From Bradyrhizobium sp. 199 (lineage in GTDB: Bacteria; Pseudomonadota; Alphaproteobacteria; Rhizobiales; Xanthobacteraceae), in NCBI RefSeq assembly GCF_023073355.1, contig NZ_JADPJI010000005.1:434001-498000 (forward strand): 64,000 nucleotides of DNA, given 5' to 3'. The position numbers and the translations under genes are program-made. The notes under the pieces were generated by a model. The model saw nothing but the letters and a program-made list of their open reading frames with translations, was not told the origin of the DNA and searched no databases. Of this stretch, positions 1 to 12,593 are shown in pieces. Numbering within the stretch: position 1 is the stretch's first letter; every line of letters begins with the position of its first letter.

Positions 1-1
1 G

Positions 2-304
2 GCGCCGCCCTTCAAGCAGGTCGAGTTCGACATCATGTACGGCGAGGGCGTCTCCAAGATGGGCGAGATCCTCGATCTCGGCGTCAAGGCCGGCATCGTC
101 GAGAAATCAGGCGCCTGGTTCTCCTATGACAGCCAGCGTCTCGGCCAGGGCCGCGAGAACTCGAAAGCGTTCTTGAAGGCCAATCCCGACATCACAGCCA
201 AAATCGAGACCTCGATCCGCCAGAACTCCGGCCTGATCGCCGAGCAGATCCTCGCCGGCCCCCCCGAGCGTGATGCCGACGGCGAGGAGCCGGCGGAGGA
301 CTAA
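2..304 (+). CDS. recA: Recombinase RecA, C-terminal part (5' end outside window)
   Basis: This is the last 100 codons of RecA, the ATP-dependent strand-exchange protein that also triggers LexA cleavage in the SOS response. The frame is open from base 2 and enters with [16 protein letters not shown], the conserved end of the RecA core. It continues through the C-terminal domain ([22 protein letters not shown]) and ends in an acidic tail ([13 protein letters not shown]), as in other RecA proteins. The ATP-binding core and promoter lie upstream of the window. The stop is TAA at 302-304. The next gene on this strand starts about 100 bases later and no terminator is obvious. Confidence 0.97.
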   Translation, partial: APPFKQVEFDIMYGEGVSKMGEILDLGVKAGIVEKSGAWFSYDSQRLGQGRENSKAFLKANPDITAKIETSIRQNSGLIAEQILAGPPERDADGEEPAED

Positions 305-408
305 CCTTAAACGCGGATAGTTTCGCGAGGAGCGGGCGCTGAGGACGTTGAGTTGCCGACGTCATCGGCGCCTGTTTTCGTTTGGCATTGCGTTGATCGG
401 GTGATGCG

Positions 409-624
409 ATGAAGCGTCTGATCTTGACCAGTTCGTCCGGACATCAGCTTGCCACATCGGGGTTGGCGGAAATTGTCGTTGCGTTTTCATTTCGCTTTCC
501 GTGGGGGCCATTGCCTTCATCCGAAATGCTCGCCGCATATTTTGCAGCGCGTTCGGAATCGCTTCCACCCGGTGATCATTGGTCTGACTGGGGCATTCGC
601 TGGCCTGGCGCCATCCGCCCATGA
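409..624 (+). pseudogene. Truncated DUF1835-like protein (first of three tandem copies)
   Basis: This 71-codon frame matches only the N-terminal 50-60 residues of the two complete paralogues that follow. Shared features are the opening (M-x-RLILT), GLAEIVVAF, the WGPLPS motif and a later DHW. After about residue 60 it stops matching and terminates. Its TGA overlaps the ATG of the next copy (ATGA at 621-624), so the 3' two thirds appear to have been lost by a deletion that brought the second copy directly behind it. It could still be translated and coupled to the next gene, but I infer a remnant of a tandem duplication. Confidence 0.6.
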
Positions 625-1619
625 CGCGCCTTATTCTGACAACGGATTCGTCCTCTGCTGGTGCCCTGCAATGCGCCGGCCTGGCCGATGTCGTCATTGC
701 GATCGAGCGCCGGCTTGTCTGGGGACCGCTGCCGTCAGAGACGGAGCTGGCGGCGTTCTTCGCGCCGCGCAGCATGCAGCGTCGCGGTCTTCATTGGTTG
801 CATGATACGCCGCCCTGGCGCCTGGAAATGTCCGCAGTGAAAGACCGTGGGCTGATCGAGCTGCTGTCGGAATGCGAGTCGGCCGAATTGTGGATCGGGC
901 CCGAGCCAAATGCGCAATTGATTCTGCTGTGGCTGCTCGACCTCTGCGGCGGCGAGAAAGAGGCGGCTTCCAAGCTCGTGATGCGTCAGCTGGACGGCGC
1001 CGCGAGCGACGCCGGCCCCGAGCGATTTGCGAAGCTGAACCCGCCGATTGTCGAGCTCACGCAGGATCGCCTTGAACTGGCGCGTCGTGCGTGGCGGGCC
1101 TATCGCGCGTCGACGCCGCAGGCCTGGTTCGACCTCATCGACGCGGATTTGAGTCGGCTTCCGCGGCTGCAGCATTGCGCCCTTGACCTGCTCGAAGAGC
1201 TTCCGGGCGTCACAAATGGTCTTGGCGCAACGGAAATGCGGATACTGCAATTGATCGCACCGGGCGAGGTGCATCCCTTTGACGTCTTCCCGGGACATCA
1301 GAAACTCAACGAGCGGCGCGCTTTCGACTACTGGGAGGTCGGAGCGCTGCTCGATGGGCTCGCGCGATGTCCGGTGCCGGCCGTATCCGGACTGGAGGAG
1401 GGGCCATTCACGTTGGCCCTACATGATGATCCCCTCCGTTACGCAAGATACAAGCAGTCCCGCTTGCGGCTCACGGATCTCGGGAAGGCGGTGTTGGCAG
1501 GAGAAGAGGATTTCGGCGGCGACAACCCCATCCACCGCTGGTGGGGCGCCACCGAGTTGACCAACGCACGGCTCTGGCGGTGGGATCGCGAACGCCGATT
1601 GTTGGTCGCGCCTGACTGA
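621..1619 (+). CDS. DUF1835-like protein, copy 2
   Basis: A 332-residue soluble protein of unknown function. The N-terminus (RLILTTDSSSAGAL, then VWGPLPSE) resembles the DUF1835 domain. A middle block reads LWIGPEPNAQLILLWLLDL, and the C-terminus ends NPIHRWWGATELTN followed by an LWRWD block and LLVAPD, the kind of tail I associate with DUF3658. No signal peptide or membrane segment is seen. It overlaps the truncated copy by four bases and is followed 55 bases later by a full paralogue. The family assignment is from remembered motifs. No catalytic residues are known to me, so no function is proposed. Confidence 0.7.
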   Translation: MTRLILTTDSSSAGALQCAGLADVVIAIERRLVWGPLPSETELAAFFAPRSMQRRGLHWLHDTPPWRLEMSAVKDRGLIELLSECESAELWIGPEPNAQLILLWLLDLCGGEKEAASKLVMRQLDGAASDAGPERFAKLNPPIVELTQDRLELARRAWRAYRASTPQAWFDLIDADLSRLPRLQHCALDLLEELPGVTNGLGATEMRILQLIAPGEVHPFDVFPGHQKLNERRAFDYWEVGALLDGLARCPVPAVSGLEEGPFTLALHDDPLRYARYKQSRLRLTDLGKAVLAGEEDFGGDNPIHRWWGATELTNARLWRWDRERRLLVAPD

Positions 1620-1674
1620 GCGTGCGTGTGGCTCCAGGTGTTGCTGCATTGCATAATCAATTCTGAGAGGCAAC

Positions 1675-2649
1675 GTGTCACATTTGATCCTGGCAACGAA
1701 CCATGGAGCGGCCGCTGTGCTTGGCCGCTCCAACTTGGCAAATATCGCCCTCGGCTTTTCCGTGCGCTTCGTCTGGGGCCGATTGCCGTCCGAGGAAGAA
1801 CTCGCGATAGCGCTGGAGCCACGTTCTGCGAAGCATTCCAGAACGGGCGATCATTGGCTCGACGATGTGGAACGAAATTCGCTGATCGGCTTCGGCTCGC
1901 CGGACATCGGCTTTCTTCAGCTCTGCGAGAAGTTCGACTCGATCGAAGTGTGGGCCGACGTGCGGCCGAACGATCAACTCGTGCTGGTCTGGCTGCTCGA
2001 CTTGCTTCGTCCCTACAGGGAGATCACGACCAAGCTGAGCCTGGTGCATACAGACGACATGGTTGCAAACTATGCTCCGGAGGCGGTCGCAAAATGGAAA
2101 CTGCCGGTCGTCAAGGTGACCGAGAATCATTTGGTGACGGCAAGCCGCGCCTGGCGGGCCTATCGGGCTGACACGCCGGGCCCCTGTTTCGATCTGCTGA
2201 TGACGGATATGACGGTCCTGCCGAGACTTCGATCGGCACTTATTGCGATGTTCGAAGAGCTTCCGGACAGCACCACGGGACTCAGTGCCAGCGAAATGGA
2301 TTTGTTGGAATTTGTGAACGACGGGTACACCGACCCAAGGGTCGTCGAAGAGGCGAGGTGGCTTCGCAATGTGCTCGAAGAACACGAAGCGCGCGAGGCC
2401 TTGCTCGAACTTGCGGAACATTCGGTGCCGCCAGTCATGTTGGGCGATCCGGCGTTCGACAATGAGGACCGCTACTTCGGCAGGAGCGAGTGGAAGGTCA
2501 CGCTGACTGAACTCGGGCGTTCGCTTCTAGCCCGCGAGGAAGACATGTGGCGGCACAACCCGATCAGACGTTGGTGGGGCGGCACCGAGTTGACCAACGA
2601 GCGGCTCTGGCGGTGGGATCGCGAATGCCGGTTGTTGATTGCGCCGTAA
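1675..2649 (+). CDS. DUF1835-like protein, copy 3
   Basis: A 324-residue paralogue of the preceding gene. It shares the N-terminal LILATN and VWGRLPSEEELA motifs, the middle VWADVRPNDQLVLVWLLDLL block and a nearly identical C-terminus (NPIRRWWGGTELTNERLWRW). The start is GTG at 1675, preceded by GAGAGG at a normal spacing. The high identity of the C-terminal blocks next to divergent middle regions suggests an old tandem duplication with a conserved functional tail. Function is unknown and no transport signal is visible. Confidence 0.7.
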   Translation: MSHLILATNHGAAAVLGRSNLANIALGFSVRFVWGRLPSEEELAIALEPRSAKHSRTGDHWLDDVERNSLIGFGSPDIGFLQLCEKFDSIEVWADVRPNDQLVLVWLLDLLRPYREITTKLSLVHTDDMVANYAPEAVAKWKLPVVKVTENHLVTASRAWRAYRADTPGPCFDLLMTDMTVLPRLRSALIAMFEELPDSTTGLSASEMDLLEFVNDGYTDPRVVEEARWLRNVLEEHEAREALLELAEHSVPPVMLGDPAFDNEDRYFGRSEWKVTLTELGRSLLAREEDMWRHNPIRRWWGGTELTNERLWRWDRECRLLIAP

Positions 2650-2699
2650 AGGGCGATGCGATTAGGATGAATCGCCATCGCGCTTCAGGTTGTTGTTCA

Positions 2700-2746
2700 A
2701 GCATGATCTTTTCGGAAAACCGCTGCGCACTTTTCCGGATCATGCT
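2700..2746. repeat. Dispersed palindromic repeat, family A (copy 1)
   Basis: An imperfect inverted repeat whose arms begin AGCATGATC and end GATCATGCT, with CGGAAAA facing TTTTCCG and a CCGCTGCGCA centre. A diverged second copy lies at 32433-32478. I recognise this as a short intergenic palindrome common in Bradyrhizobium and relatives. Transcribed, it would fold into a long hairpin behind the DUF1835-like gene. Confidence 0.75.
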
Positions 2747-2765
2747 TTAGCGGCGCATTCGGTGC

Positions 2766-2857
2766 CGTAGGGTGGGCAAAGGCGCGCAAGCGCCGTGCCC
2801 ACGATCTTTCACTGCATGCAAAGGTGGTGGGCACGCTGTCGCTTTGCCCGCCTTACG
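2766..2857. repeat. Dispersed inverted repeat, family B
   Basis: Outer arms CGTAGGGTGGGCAAAG and CTTTGCCCGCCTTACG pair almost perfectly. Inner arms around GTGCCCAC and GTGGGCAC also pair. The element fills the gap between the convergent DUF1835-like gene and gcvP. It resembles a repeat I associate with Bradyrhizobium intergenic regions. Only one copy is seen in this window. Confidence 0.6.
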
Positions 2858-2871
2858 AGACCTTCCGGGTC

Positions 2872-5751
2872 CTACTCCGCCGCTTCCGCGTAATCGCTCA
2901 CCGGCGGGCAGGAGCACACCAGATTGCGATCACCATAGACGTTGTCGACCCGCCCCACAGGGCTCCAGTATTTGTCGATGCGTGAGCTGCCTGCGGGGAA
3001 GCAGCCCTCGGCGCGGGTGTAGGCCCGGCTCCAATTGTCGTCCGCGATGTCGTGCACGGTGTGCGGGGCGTTGCGCAACGGCGAGGCTTCGATCTTGAAG
3101 CGGCCGTCTTCGACCTCGGCGATTTCTTTCCGGATCGCGATCATGGCATCGCAGAAGCGGTCGAGCTCGGCCTTGGATTCCGACTCGGTCGGCTCGATCA
3201 TCAGCGTGCCCGGCACCGGAAAGCTCATGGTCGGCGCGTGGAAGCCGTAGTCGATCAGGCGCTTTGCGATGTCGTCGACGGTGACGCCGGACGTCGTCTT
3301 CAGCGCGCGGGGATCGACGATGCATTCATGCGCGACGCGGCCCTTTTCGTTCTTGTAGAGCACCGGGAAGTGCGGATCGAGCCTTGCTGCGATGTAATTG
3401 GCGTTGAGGATCGCGATCTCGGTCGCGCGCTTCAGGCCTTCGCCGCCCATCATCAGAATGTAGATGTAGGAGATGGTGAGGATCGACGCCGAGCCGAACG
3501 GCGCGGCCGAGACCGGGCCGACCGGCGCGTCTGCCCGCGTCACGGGATGACCCGGAAGGAACGGCGCGAGATGCGCTCTTACGCCGATCGGGCCCATGCC
3601 CGGGCCGCCGCCGCCATGCGGGATGCAGAAGGTCTTGTGCAGATTGAGATGGCTGACATCGGCGCCGTAGTCGCCGGGCCTGCTCAGGCCGACCTGCGCG
3701 TTGAGGTTGGCGCCGTCGAGATACACCTGGCCGCCATGGCGGTGCACGATGTCGCAGATCTCGCGGATATGCTCCTCGAACACGCCGTGGGTCGAGGGAT
3801 AGGTGATCATGACCGCGGCGAGATCCTTGGAGTGCTTCTCGGCCTTGGCGCGGAGATCATTGACGTCGACGTCGCCGTTCTTCTCACAGGCGACCACCAC
3901 CACGTCCATGCCGACCATCGCGGCCGAAGCCGGGTTGGTGCCATGGGCGGAGGAGGGGATCAGGCAGATTTTGCGGTGTGTCTCGCCGCGCGCGGCATGA
4001 TAGCCGCGGATGGCCAAAAGCCCGGCATATTCGCCCTGCGCGCCCGAATTCGGCTGCAGCGAGATCGCGTCATAGCCGGTGATGTCACACAGCCACTTTT
4101 CCAGGCGCGCGAACAACGCGTAATAGCCGCGTGCCTGCTCGGGCGGGGCGAAAGGATGCAACGAGCCGAACTCAGGCCAGGTCAGCGGCATCATCTCGGT
4201 GGTCGCGTTCAGCTTCATGGTGCAGGATCCCAGCGGGATCATGGCGCGGTCAAGCGCAAGGTCGCGGTCACTGAGCTTACGCATGTAACGCAGCATCTCG
4301 GTCTCCGAGCGATGCGCGTGGAACACGGGATGAGTGAGGAAAGGCGTCGCGCGCTTCAAGCCGTCCGGCAGCGCCTCGCGCGTCTCCGCGTCGATCTCGG
4401 CATAGGCAAGCGTGCCGCCGAAGGCGCGCCAGACCGCTTCGACCGTCGCGGGCGTGGTGGTCTCGTCGAGCGCGATGCGCAAGCTGGTCTCGCTGACACC
4501 GAGATTGATCTTCTCGGCCGCGGCCCGGGCGATGATCTCGGCGCGCCTGGCGCCAGCATCGACGCTGAGCGTGTCGAAGAAAGTGTCGGACTGCAGCGCA
4601 AAGCCGAGCTTGCGCAGGCCGCTCGCGAGCACGGCGGTGCGACGATGGACGTTCCGCGCGATCTGCGAAAGGCCTTCGGGGCCGTGATAGACCGCGTACA
4701 TCGAGGCGATCACGGCGAGCAGCACCTGCGCGGTGCAGATGTTGGAGGTCGCCTTCTCGCGCCGGATGTGCTGCTCGCGGGTTTGCAGCGCGAGGCGATA
4801 GGCCGGCATGCCGCGCGAATCCACGGAGAGGCCGACGATGCGGCCGGGCAGCGAGCGCTTCAGCGCATCGCGCACCGCCATATAGGCAGCGTGTGGTCCG
4901 CCATAGCCCATCGGCACGCCAAAGCGCTGCGCCGAACCGATCGCGATGTCGGCACCGAGCTCGCCGGGCGAGGCAAGCAGCGTGAGCGCCAAGAGATCGG
5001 CGGCCATGATCGCGAGCGCGCCCTTGGCCTTCAGTGCCGCGATCGCAGGCCGGAGGTCACGCACGGCGCCCGAGCTTCCAGGATATTGCAGCAGCGCGCC
5101 AAGCACCTCGCTCTTCTCGAGATCTGTGAGGGGATCGCCGACGATCAGCTCCCAGCCCAGCGGCTCGGCGCGGGTGCGCATCACAGCCAGCGTCTGCGGA
5201 CGCACGTCCTTGTCGACGAAGAAAGCCTTTGCCTTTACCTGCGAGTGCCGCTCGGCGAGCGCCATGGCTTCGGCGGCGGCGGTGGCTTCATCGAGCAGCG
5301 AGGCGTTGGCGACGTCGAGCCCGGTGAGATCGCAGATCATGGTCTGGAAGTTGAGCAGCGCTTCCAGCCGGCCCTGGCTGATCTCAGGCTGATAGGGCGT
5401 ATAGGCCGTGTACCAGGCCGGGTTCTCCAAAATGTTGCGCTGGATCACCGCGGGCAAAATCGTGCCGGAATAGCCCTGGCCGATCAGCGAGGTGAAGACC
5501 TGGTTCAGGCTTGCGAGCTCGCTCATGTGCGCAATCGCCTCGGGCTCGCTGAGCGCCTTGCCGAGGTCGAGCGGAGCGGCCTGCCGGATCGAGGCGGGCA
5601 GCGTCTCCGCCATCAAGGCATCGACGCTCTTGGCGCTGACCGTTTCGAGCATTGCGGTGACGTCGCGCGCCGACGGGCCGATGTGGCGGCGAACGAAACT
5701 TGCGGCGGGGTCGCCGTTGGTCTTGCGGTGCGCGGTCATCGCTTGCTCCAT
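2872..5751 (-). CDS. gcvP: Glycine dehydrogenase (decarboxylating), P protein
   Basis: The PLP-dependent P protein of the glycine cleavage system. It decarboxylates glycine and passes the aminomethyl group to the lipoyl arm of GcvH. Its 959 residues match the long single-chain P protein. The N-terminal half carries the GYSGT and [15 protein letters not shown] motifs; the C-terminal half carries the PLP lysine in [18 protein letters not shown]. The first ATG (5749-5751) sits just after AAGGA, right behind the gcvH stop. A second in-frame ATG at 5737-5739 (MTAHRK) has its own GGAG and is equally plausible. Last gene of gcvT-gcvH-gcvP, so presumably under the upstream glycine riboswitch. Confidence 0.97.
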   Translation of the reverse strand: MEQAMTAHRKTNGDPAASFVRRHIGPSARDVTAMLETVSAKSVDALMAETLPASIRQAAPLDLGKALSEPEAIAHMSELASLNQVFTSLIGQGYSGTILPAVIQRNILENPAWYTAYTPYQPEISQGRLEALLNFQTMICDLTGLDVANASLLDEATAAAEAMALAERHSQVKAKAFFVDKDVRPQTLAVMRTRAEPLGWELIVGDPLTDLEKSEVLGALLQYPGSSGAVRDLRPAIAALKAKGALAIMAADLLALTLLASPGELGADIAIGSAQRFGVPMGYGGPHAAYMAVRDALKRSLPGRIVGLSVDSRGMPAYRLALQTREQHIRREKATSNICTAQVLLAVIASMYAVYHGPEGLSQIARNVHRRTAVLASGLRKLGFALQSDTFFDTLSVDAGARRAEIIARAAAEKINLGVSETSLRIALDETTTPATVEAVWRAFGGTLAYAEIDAETREALPDGLKRATPFLTHPVFHAHRSETEMLRYMRKLSDRDLALDRAMIPLGSCTMKLNATTEMMPLTWPEFGSLHPFAPPEQARGYYALFARLEKWLCDITGYDAISLQPNSGAQGEYAGLLAIRGYHAARGETHRKICLIPSSAHGTNPASAAMVGMDVVVVACEKNGDVDVNDLRAKAEKHSKDLAAVMITYPSTHGVFEEHIREICDIVHRHGGQVYLDGANLNAQVGLSRPGDYGADVSHLNLHKTFCIPHGGGGPGMGPIGVRAHLAPFLPGHPVTRADAPVGPVSAAPFGSASILTISYIYILMMGGEGLKRATEIAILNANYIAARLDPHFPVLYKNEKGRVAHECIVDPRALKTTSGVTVDDIAKRLIDYGFHAPTMSFPVPGTLMIEPTESESKAELDRFCDAMIAIRKEIAEVEDGRFKIEASPLRNAPHTVHDIADDNWSRAYTRAEGCFPAGSSRIDKYWSPVGRVDNVYGDRNLVCSCPPVSDYAEAAE

Positions 5752-5756
5752 CGTCC

Positions 5757-6125
5757 TTAAGCCGTGTGTGCCTTGTAGGCGGCTTCATCCATCAGGCCGC
5801 CGAGCTCGCTCTTGTCGGCAATCTTGATCTTGAAGAACCAGGCCTTGCCTTGCGCGTCCGAGTTCACCAGCGCCGGCTCGGCGGCGAGCTCGGCATTGGC
5901 CTCAAGCACCTCGCCCGTCACAGGGGCGTAGACGTCGGATGCGGCCTTCACCGATTCCACGACGGCGGCGGCTTCCGCCTTCTTCAGCGCGCGGCCGGCC
6001 TTGGGCAGTTCGACGAACACGACGTCGCCGAGCTGCTGCTGGGCGTAGTCGGTGATGCCGATTGTGGCGACATCGCCCTCAATGGCCAGCCATTCATGGT
6101 CGGAGGTGTACAGCGTCGTGGTCAT
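5757..6125 (-). CDS. gcvH: Glycine cleavage system H protein
   Basis: The 122-residue lipoyl carrier that shuttles the aminomethyl group between GcvP, GcvT and the L protein. The expected motifs are present: YTSDHEWL near the start, [19 protein letters not shown], and the lipoylation site ESVKAAS with Lys60. Length is typical for the family. Only about five bases separate its stop from the first gcvP start, consistent with translational coupling. It lies downstream of gcvT after a 245-base gap that holds a palindromic repeat. Confidence 0.97.
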   Translation of the reverse strand: MTTTLYTSDHEWLAIEGDVATIGITDYAQQQLGDVVFVELPKAGRALKKAEAAAVVESVKAASDVYAPVTGEVLEANAELAAEPALVNSDAQGKAWFFKIKIADKSELGGLMDEAAYKAHTA

Positions 6126-6176
6126 TGTCGTTTCCTTGGAGCGGTGAAGTTTGGCTGAAAGCGGCGGGCTGGGTTT

Positions 6177-6332
6177 ACCTCTCCCATAGGGAGAGGTCGT
6201 ATCGCATCGAGAGATGCGATACGGGTGAGGGGATCCGGTCTCCCTGAGGGTTGCGGCCCCTCACCCGGATTGCACTGGACGATGCTTCGCATCGCCAGGC
6301 GCAATCCGACCTCTCCCCGCTGGGGAGAGGTG
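6177..6332. repeat. Dispersed inverted repeat, family C (between gcvT and gcvH)
   Basis: A long imperfect palindrome. CCTCTCCCATAGGGAGAGG at the left faces CCTCTCCCCGCTGGGGAGAGG-type sequence at the right, and GGGTGAGGGG in the left half faces CCCCTCACCC in the right half. Small internal hairpins (for example GCATCGAGAGATGC) are nested inside. It sits within the gcv operon, so its RNA could affect the gcvT/gcvHP expression ratio. That effect is inference. Confidence 0.65.
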
Positions 6333-6370
6333 ACCTTGGGGCCGCCAGCTGTGCTCAATCCCATCATGTA

Positions 6371-7519
6371 TCAGCGTTTGTAGGTGTTTTTGACGAAGGG
6401 CATGGCGGCGACCTGCAGCGGCAGTCGCTGGCCGCGCACTTCGGCGAACAGTTTTGTGCCGAGTGCGGCGAGGCTCACAGGCACGTAGCCCATCGCCACC
6501 GGCGCATTCAGGCTCGGGCCGAAGCCGCCTGATGTGACTTGTCCGACCGGCGCGCCTGCCGCCTCATCCGCGAACAGGAGCGCGCCCTCGCGCACCGGTG
6601 CGCGGCCCAGGGCAAGCAGACCGACGCGGCGGCGAGATGCACCGTTATCAAAATGAGCGAGGATTTTTTCCGCGCCAGGGAAGCCGCCGGCACGCGCGCC
6701 GCCGCTGCGGCGGCTCTTCTGCACCGACCATTCCAGCGCGGCCTCGACCGGCGTTGTGGCGGTGTCGATGTCGTGGCCGTAGAGGCAGAGCCCAGCTTCC
6801 AGCCGCAGGCTGTCGCGCGCGCCCAGCCCGATCGGCAGCACGTCGGGACTTTCGAGCAGCATCTTTGAGAGACGTTCGGCGTCGCCTGCGGGAACCGAAA
6901 TTTCAAAACCGTCTTCACCGGTGTAGCCGGAGCGCGAGACGAAGCAGTCGATGCCGGCAATCTTGCGCGGGCCGGCATCCATGAATGTCATGGACGGCGC
7001 CTCTGCACATAATTTCGCCAGCACCGCTTCCGCCTTCGGGCCCTGCAGCGCGATCAACGCGCGGTCGGCGAGGGACTCGATGACGCAATCATCCGAGAGA
7101 TTCGCGCGCAGATGCGCCTCGTCTTCGGCCTTGCAGGCGGCGTTGACGACCAGGAACAGGTGATCGCCGAAATTTGCGACCATGAGATCGTCGAGAATGC
7201 CGCCATCCGCATTGGTGAACTGGGCGTAGCGCTGCCGCCACTCGGCAATCGCCACGACATCCTGCGGCACCAGCCGCTCCAGCGCGCGGGCCGCGTCCTC
7301 GACCTTGCCGGACTTCGGCCGCAGCGCGAGCTGGCCCATGTGGGAGACGTCGAACAGGCCGGCGGCGGCTCGGGTATGGAGGTGCTCCTTCAGCACGCCC
7401 GCGGGGTATTGCACGGGCATGTCATAGCCCGCGAACGGCACCATCTTGCCGCCGAGGGAGACATGAAGCCCGTGAAGGGGCGTACGTTTCAGGGAGTCTT
7501 GGTCGTCGCGAGCTAGCAT
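6371..7519 (-). CDS. gcvT: Aminomethyltransferase, glycine cleavage T protein
   Basis: The 382-residue T protein, which releases ammonia and passes the methylene group to tetrahydrofolate. Recognisable blocks are LGGKMVPFAGYDMPVQY near the N-terminus, AAAGLFDVSHMGQ, GGILDDLMV (the region of the catalytic Asp), and FVSRSGYTGEDGFEI. The frame stays open upstream to 7819, but that stretch is the glycine riboswitch, so I start at the ATG of MLARDDQDSLKRTPL at 7517-7519. This gives the usual family length. It is the first gene of gcvT-gcvH-gcvP. Confidence 0.96.
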   Translation of the reverse strand: MLARDDQDSLKRTPLHGLHVSLGGKMVPFAGYDMPVQYPAGVLKEHLHTRAAAGLFDVSHMGQLALRPKSGKVEDAARALERLVPQDVVAIAEWRQRYAQFTNADGGILDDLMVANFGDHLFLVVNAACKAEDEAHLRANLSDDCVIESLADRALIALQGPKAEAVLAKLCAEAPSMTFMDAGPRKIAGIDCFVSRSGYTGEDGFEISVPAGDAERLSKMLLESPDVLPIGLGARDSLRLEAGLCLYGHDIDTATTPVEAALEWSVQKSRRSGGARAGGFPGAEKILAHFDNGASRRRVGLLALGRAPVREGALLFADEAAGAPVGQVTSGGFGPSLNAPVAMGYVPVSLAALGTKLFAEVRGQRLPLQVAAMPFVKNTYKR

Positions 7520-7574
7520 CACAGGGGCCCTCGGCGGTTCCCCAGGGACGATTCCCTGAGCCAACCAGTCGAAG

Positions 7575-7748
7575 CCCCATCTGTCGCTGTGCCTGAGAGT
7601 ATTATCCCGTCGGCGGGTGCCATCCGGGTCTAGACCCGTCGGCGCCTCTTTCCAGATGCTGTCAAAGCCACGCGGTCCTTTTGCCTGAGAGTTTCCGGGG
7701 CGGTTGCTCCTTCGGCGCCGGCTGCCTAAAGCCGGTCTCTCCCGACGT
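7575..7748 (-). promoter_or_regulatory. Tandem glycine riboswitch ahead of gcvT
   Basis: Read on the minus strand, the first aptamer opens with CGGGAGAGACCGGC, has GCCGAAGGAGCAACCGCC, and closes with AACTCTCAGGCAAAAGGACCG. A second unit follows, with GGAAAGAGGCGCCGACGGG, a second ACTCTCAGGCA and a closing GACAGATG. Two CTCAGGC cores in a row are the hallmark of the two-aptamer glycine riboswitch, which commonly controls gcv operons. The segment from 7520 to 7970 has no gene: it holds the gcvT leader, this element and the divergent gcv/alaS promoter region. Boundaries are approximate. Confidence 0.93.
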
Positions 7749-7970
7749 GGCCGTACGATACAGATGGGTACAGACCACAGGGCGGCCAAGCCTGTCAACG
7801 CGACTTCTGTGCCTTTCAACCGGATTGCGCTGATACGGCAACCCTCTGATCTCTCTGCACAGTTTCTGGACAGCGAAGCTGGCCTTGTCTAAAAGCGCTT
7901 TGGCCCGCAGATATCAGCCTTAACGTTACGGTTTGGATGGCGAGAAGCGGGTCCAAGCACACCCGATTGG

Positions 7971-10655
<2,685 letters not shown>

Positions 10656-10784
10656 GCCCGTGCGCCCCGTTTGGCGAGGACGTGGCTTGCGCGATCCCAA
10701 CCTGAGGGATCGCCTCTGCGACTTGCTGGAGCGCTGAGCTGGCGCTCGATTGTGCCGGCAGTCGGAGCAGCCGGTCGGCTGCGA

Positions 10785-11279
10785 TCATCCCCTGCGAAGG
10801 AAAATGTAGTCCGCCGAGTAGGGCGCGTTCTTGAACTCGCCGGCCTTCCCGCAAGCGCCGTCAAGCTTGCCGCCATTTGTGTTGATGCGCTGGACGGTGG
10901 TGACTGATGTGAGCACGCCGTTGCCGCGGTGGGTGGTGACTTCCAGCTTCAGCCAGGGAATATCGGCGGCCGCTTGGCCCGGCGCGTTGCCGATGGCCTT
11001 GCCCACCACGGCGCTGCCGTCGGCGTGCTCCCAGTTCGGCCCGGCATAGTGGCGGCCAATGGTCTTGCCGTCCGAGAGCAGCGTCGCAATCGGTTCGCGG
11101 AAAGCCCAGGCGAGCTTGCCGTCAGCGCCCGCCTTGCATTCGTAGACCTGCGCGCCCTCGGCGTGGACGCTGAGCACGACGCTTTCGCCCGGTGCCGCGA
11201 CGGCGTCCGGGAGCGGTTCGGCGCCCGCAGCCGACCCAGCGAGCAGCAACAGGCACGGGACGGCAAGCTTGATCGACAT
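10785..11279 (-). CDS. DUF3455 family secreted protein
   Basis: A 164-residue protein with a clear signal peptide (hydrophobic LAVPCLLLLAGSAAGA, cleavage likely near AAGA/EP). The mature part has motifs I associate with DUF3455: VYECKAGADGKLAWAF, DGKTIGRHYAGPNWEH and ADIPWLKLEVTTH. No function is known for the family. Two Cys residues (in YECKA and DGACGKAG) could pair in the periplasm. It converges on alaS and lies downstream of icd on the same strand, separated from it by a terminator. Confidence 0.8.
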   Translation of the reverse strand: MSIKLAVPCLLLLAGSAAGAEPLPDAVAAPGESVVLSVHAEGAQVYECKAGADGKLAWAFREPIATLLSDGKTIGRHYAGPNWEHADGSAVVGKAIGNAPGQAAADIPWLKLEVTTHRGNGVLTSVTTVQRINTNGGKLDGACGKAGEFKNAPYSADYIFLRRG

Positions 11280-11301
11280 GGTCGTATCTCCGCGAAAGCT
11301 C

Positions 11302-11337
11302 TCAAAAAAGAAATAGGCCGCGCTTTGAGGCGCGGCC
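11302..11337 (-). terminator. Rho-independent terminator of icd
   Basis: An 8-bp perfect stem (GGCCGCGC at 11316-11323 and GCGCGGCC at 11330-11337) with a six-base loop. On the minus strand it is followed by a T-rich run (the A-rich 11302-11313 on the plus strand). It lies 42 bases past the icd stop and ahead of the DUF3455 gene. Confidence 0.85.
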
Positions 11338-11378
11338 CGTGATGATGTTAGGCCCAGTCGGGCGAAATTGCGGACGGC

Positions 11379-12593
11379 TTACGCCGCCAGCGCCTTCCCG
11401 AGGTTCTCGGCGACCTTGTCGAGGAAGCCGGTGGTCGAGAGCCAGCGCTGGTCGGCGCCGACCAGGAGCGCGAGGTCCTTGGTCATGTAGCCTTCCTCGA
11501 CAGTGTCGACGCAGACCTTCTCCAGCGTGTTCGCGAACTTGGCGAGCTCGGCATTGTTGTCGAGCTTGGCGCGGTGGGCGAGGCCGCGGGTCCAGGCGAA
11601 GATCGACGCGATCGAGTTGGTCGAGGTCTCCTTGCCCTTCTGGTGCTCGCGGTAGTGGCGCGTCACGGTGCCATGGGCAGCTTCGGCCTCCACCGTCTTG
11701 CCGTCGGGAGTGAGCAGGACCGAGGTCATCAGGCCGAGCGAGCCGTAGCCCTGCGCCACCGTGTCGGACTGCACGTCGCCGTCGTAGTTCTTGCAGGCCC
11801 AGACATAGCCGCCGGACCATTTCAGCGCCGAGGCCACCATGTCGTCGATCAGGCGGTGCTCGTAGGTCAGGCCCTTGGCGTCGAACTCCTTCTTGAATTC
11901 GCGCTCGTAGATGTCCTGGAAGATGTCCTTGAACCGGCCGTCATAGATCTTCATGATCGTGTTCTTGGTCGAGAGATAGACCGGGTAGTTGCGCAGCAGG
12001 CCGTAGTTCAACGAAGCGCGGGCGAAGTCGATGATCGAGTCGTCGAGATTGTACATCTGCATCGCGACGCCGGCGCCCGGGGTCTTGAACACTTCCTTCT
12101 CGATGACGGTGCCGTCCTCGCCGACGAACTTCATCGTCAGCGTACCCTTGCCGGGGAACTTGATGTCGGTGGCACGATACTGGTCGCCATAGGCGTGGCG
12201 GCCGATGATGATCGGCTTGGTCCAGCCGGGAACCAGGCGCGGCACGTTCTTGCAGATAATCGGCTCGCGGAAGATCACGCCGCCGAGGATGTTGCGGATC
12301 GTGCCGTTCGGCGACTTCCACATCTGCTTGAGGTTGAACTCCTTCACCCGCGCTTCGTCCGGGGTGATGGTGGCGCACTTGACGCCGACGCCGACCTTCT
12401 TGATGGCCTCGGCGGCGTCGATGGTCACCTGATCGTTGGTGTGGTCGCGGTACTCCATTCCCAGGTCGAAATACTGCAGCTCGACATCCAGGAACGGGTT
12501 GATCAGCTTGTCCTTGATGTACTGCCAGATGATCCGGGTCATCTCGTCGCCATCGAGCTCGACGACGGGATTGGATACCTTGATTTTTGCCAT
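11379..12593 (-). CDS. icd: Isocitrate dehydrogenase (NADP+), dimeric eukaryote-like type
   Basis: A 404-residue NADP-dependent isocitrate dehydrogenase producing 2-oxoglutarate and NADPH in the TCA cycle. It starts [20 protein letters not shown], typical of the type II (eukaryote-like) enzymes of alphaproteobacteria. Active-site blocks include [19 protein letters not shown] and [16 protein letters not shown]. The frame is open upstream to 13274, but the family length and the start motif place initiation at 12591-12593. A terminator follows. The 336-base gap upstream is shared with the divergent trmJ-like gene. Confidence 0.96.
   Translation of the reverse strand: MAKIKVSNPVVELDGDEMTRIIWQYIKDKLINPFLDVELQYFDLGMEYRDHTNDQVTIDAAEAIKKVGVGVKCATITPDEARVKEFNLKQMWKSPNGTIRNILGGVIFREPIICKNVPRLVPGWTKPIIIGRHAYGDQYRATDIKFPGKGTLTMKFVGEDGTVIEKEVFKTPGAGVAMQMYNLDDSIIDFARASLNYGLLRNYPVYLSTKNTIMKIYDGRFKDIFQDIYEREFKKEFDAKGLTYEHRLIDDMVASALKWSGGYVWACKNYDGDVQSDTVAQGYGSLGLMTSVLLTPDGKTVEAEAAHGTVTRHYREHQKGKETSTNSIASIFAWTRGLAHRAKLDNNAELAKFANTLEKVCVDTVEEGYMTKDLALLVGADQRWLSTTGFLDKVAENLGKALAA

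Noticed and set aside
3052..5760. A 902-codon open frame antisense to gcvP
   Set aside because: It mirrors gcvP, whose strong G/C third-position bias removes stops on the other strand. Its protein is rich in Arg, Ala, Gly and Asp with no recognisable domain.
7520..7819. N-terminal extension of gcvT by 100 codons
   Set aside because: The added stretch is the tandem glycine riboswitch, and the family start MLARDDQDSLKRTPL fits the normal length.
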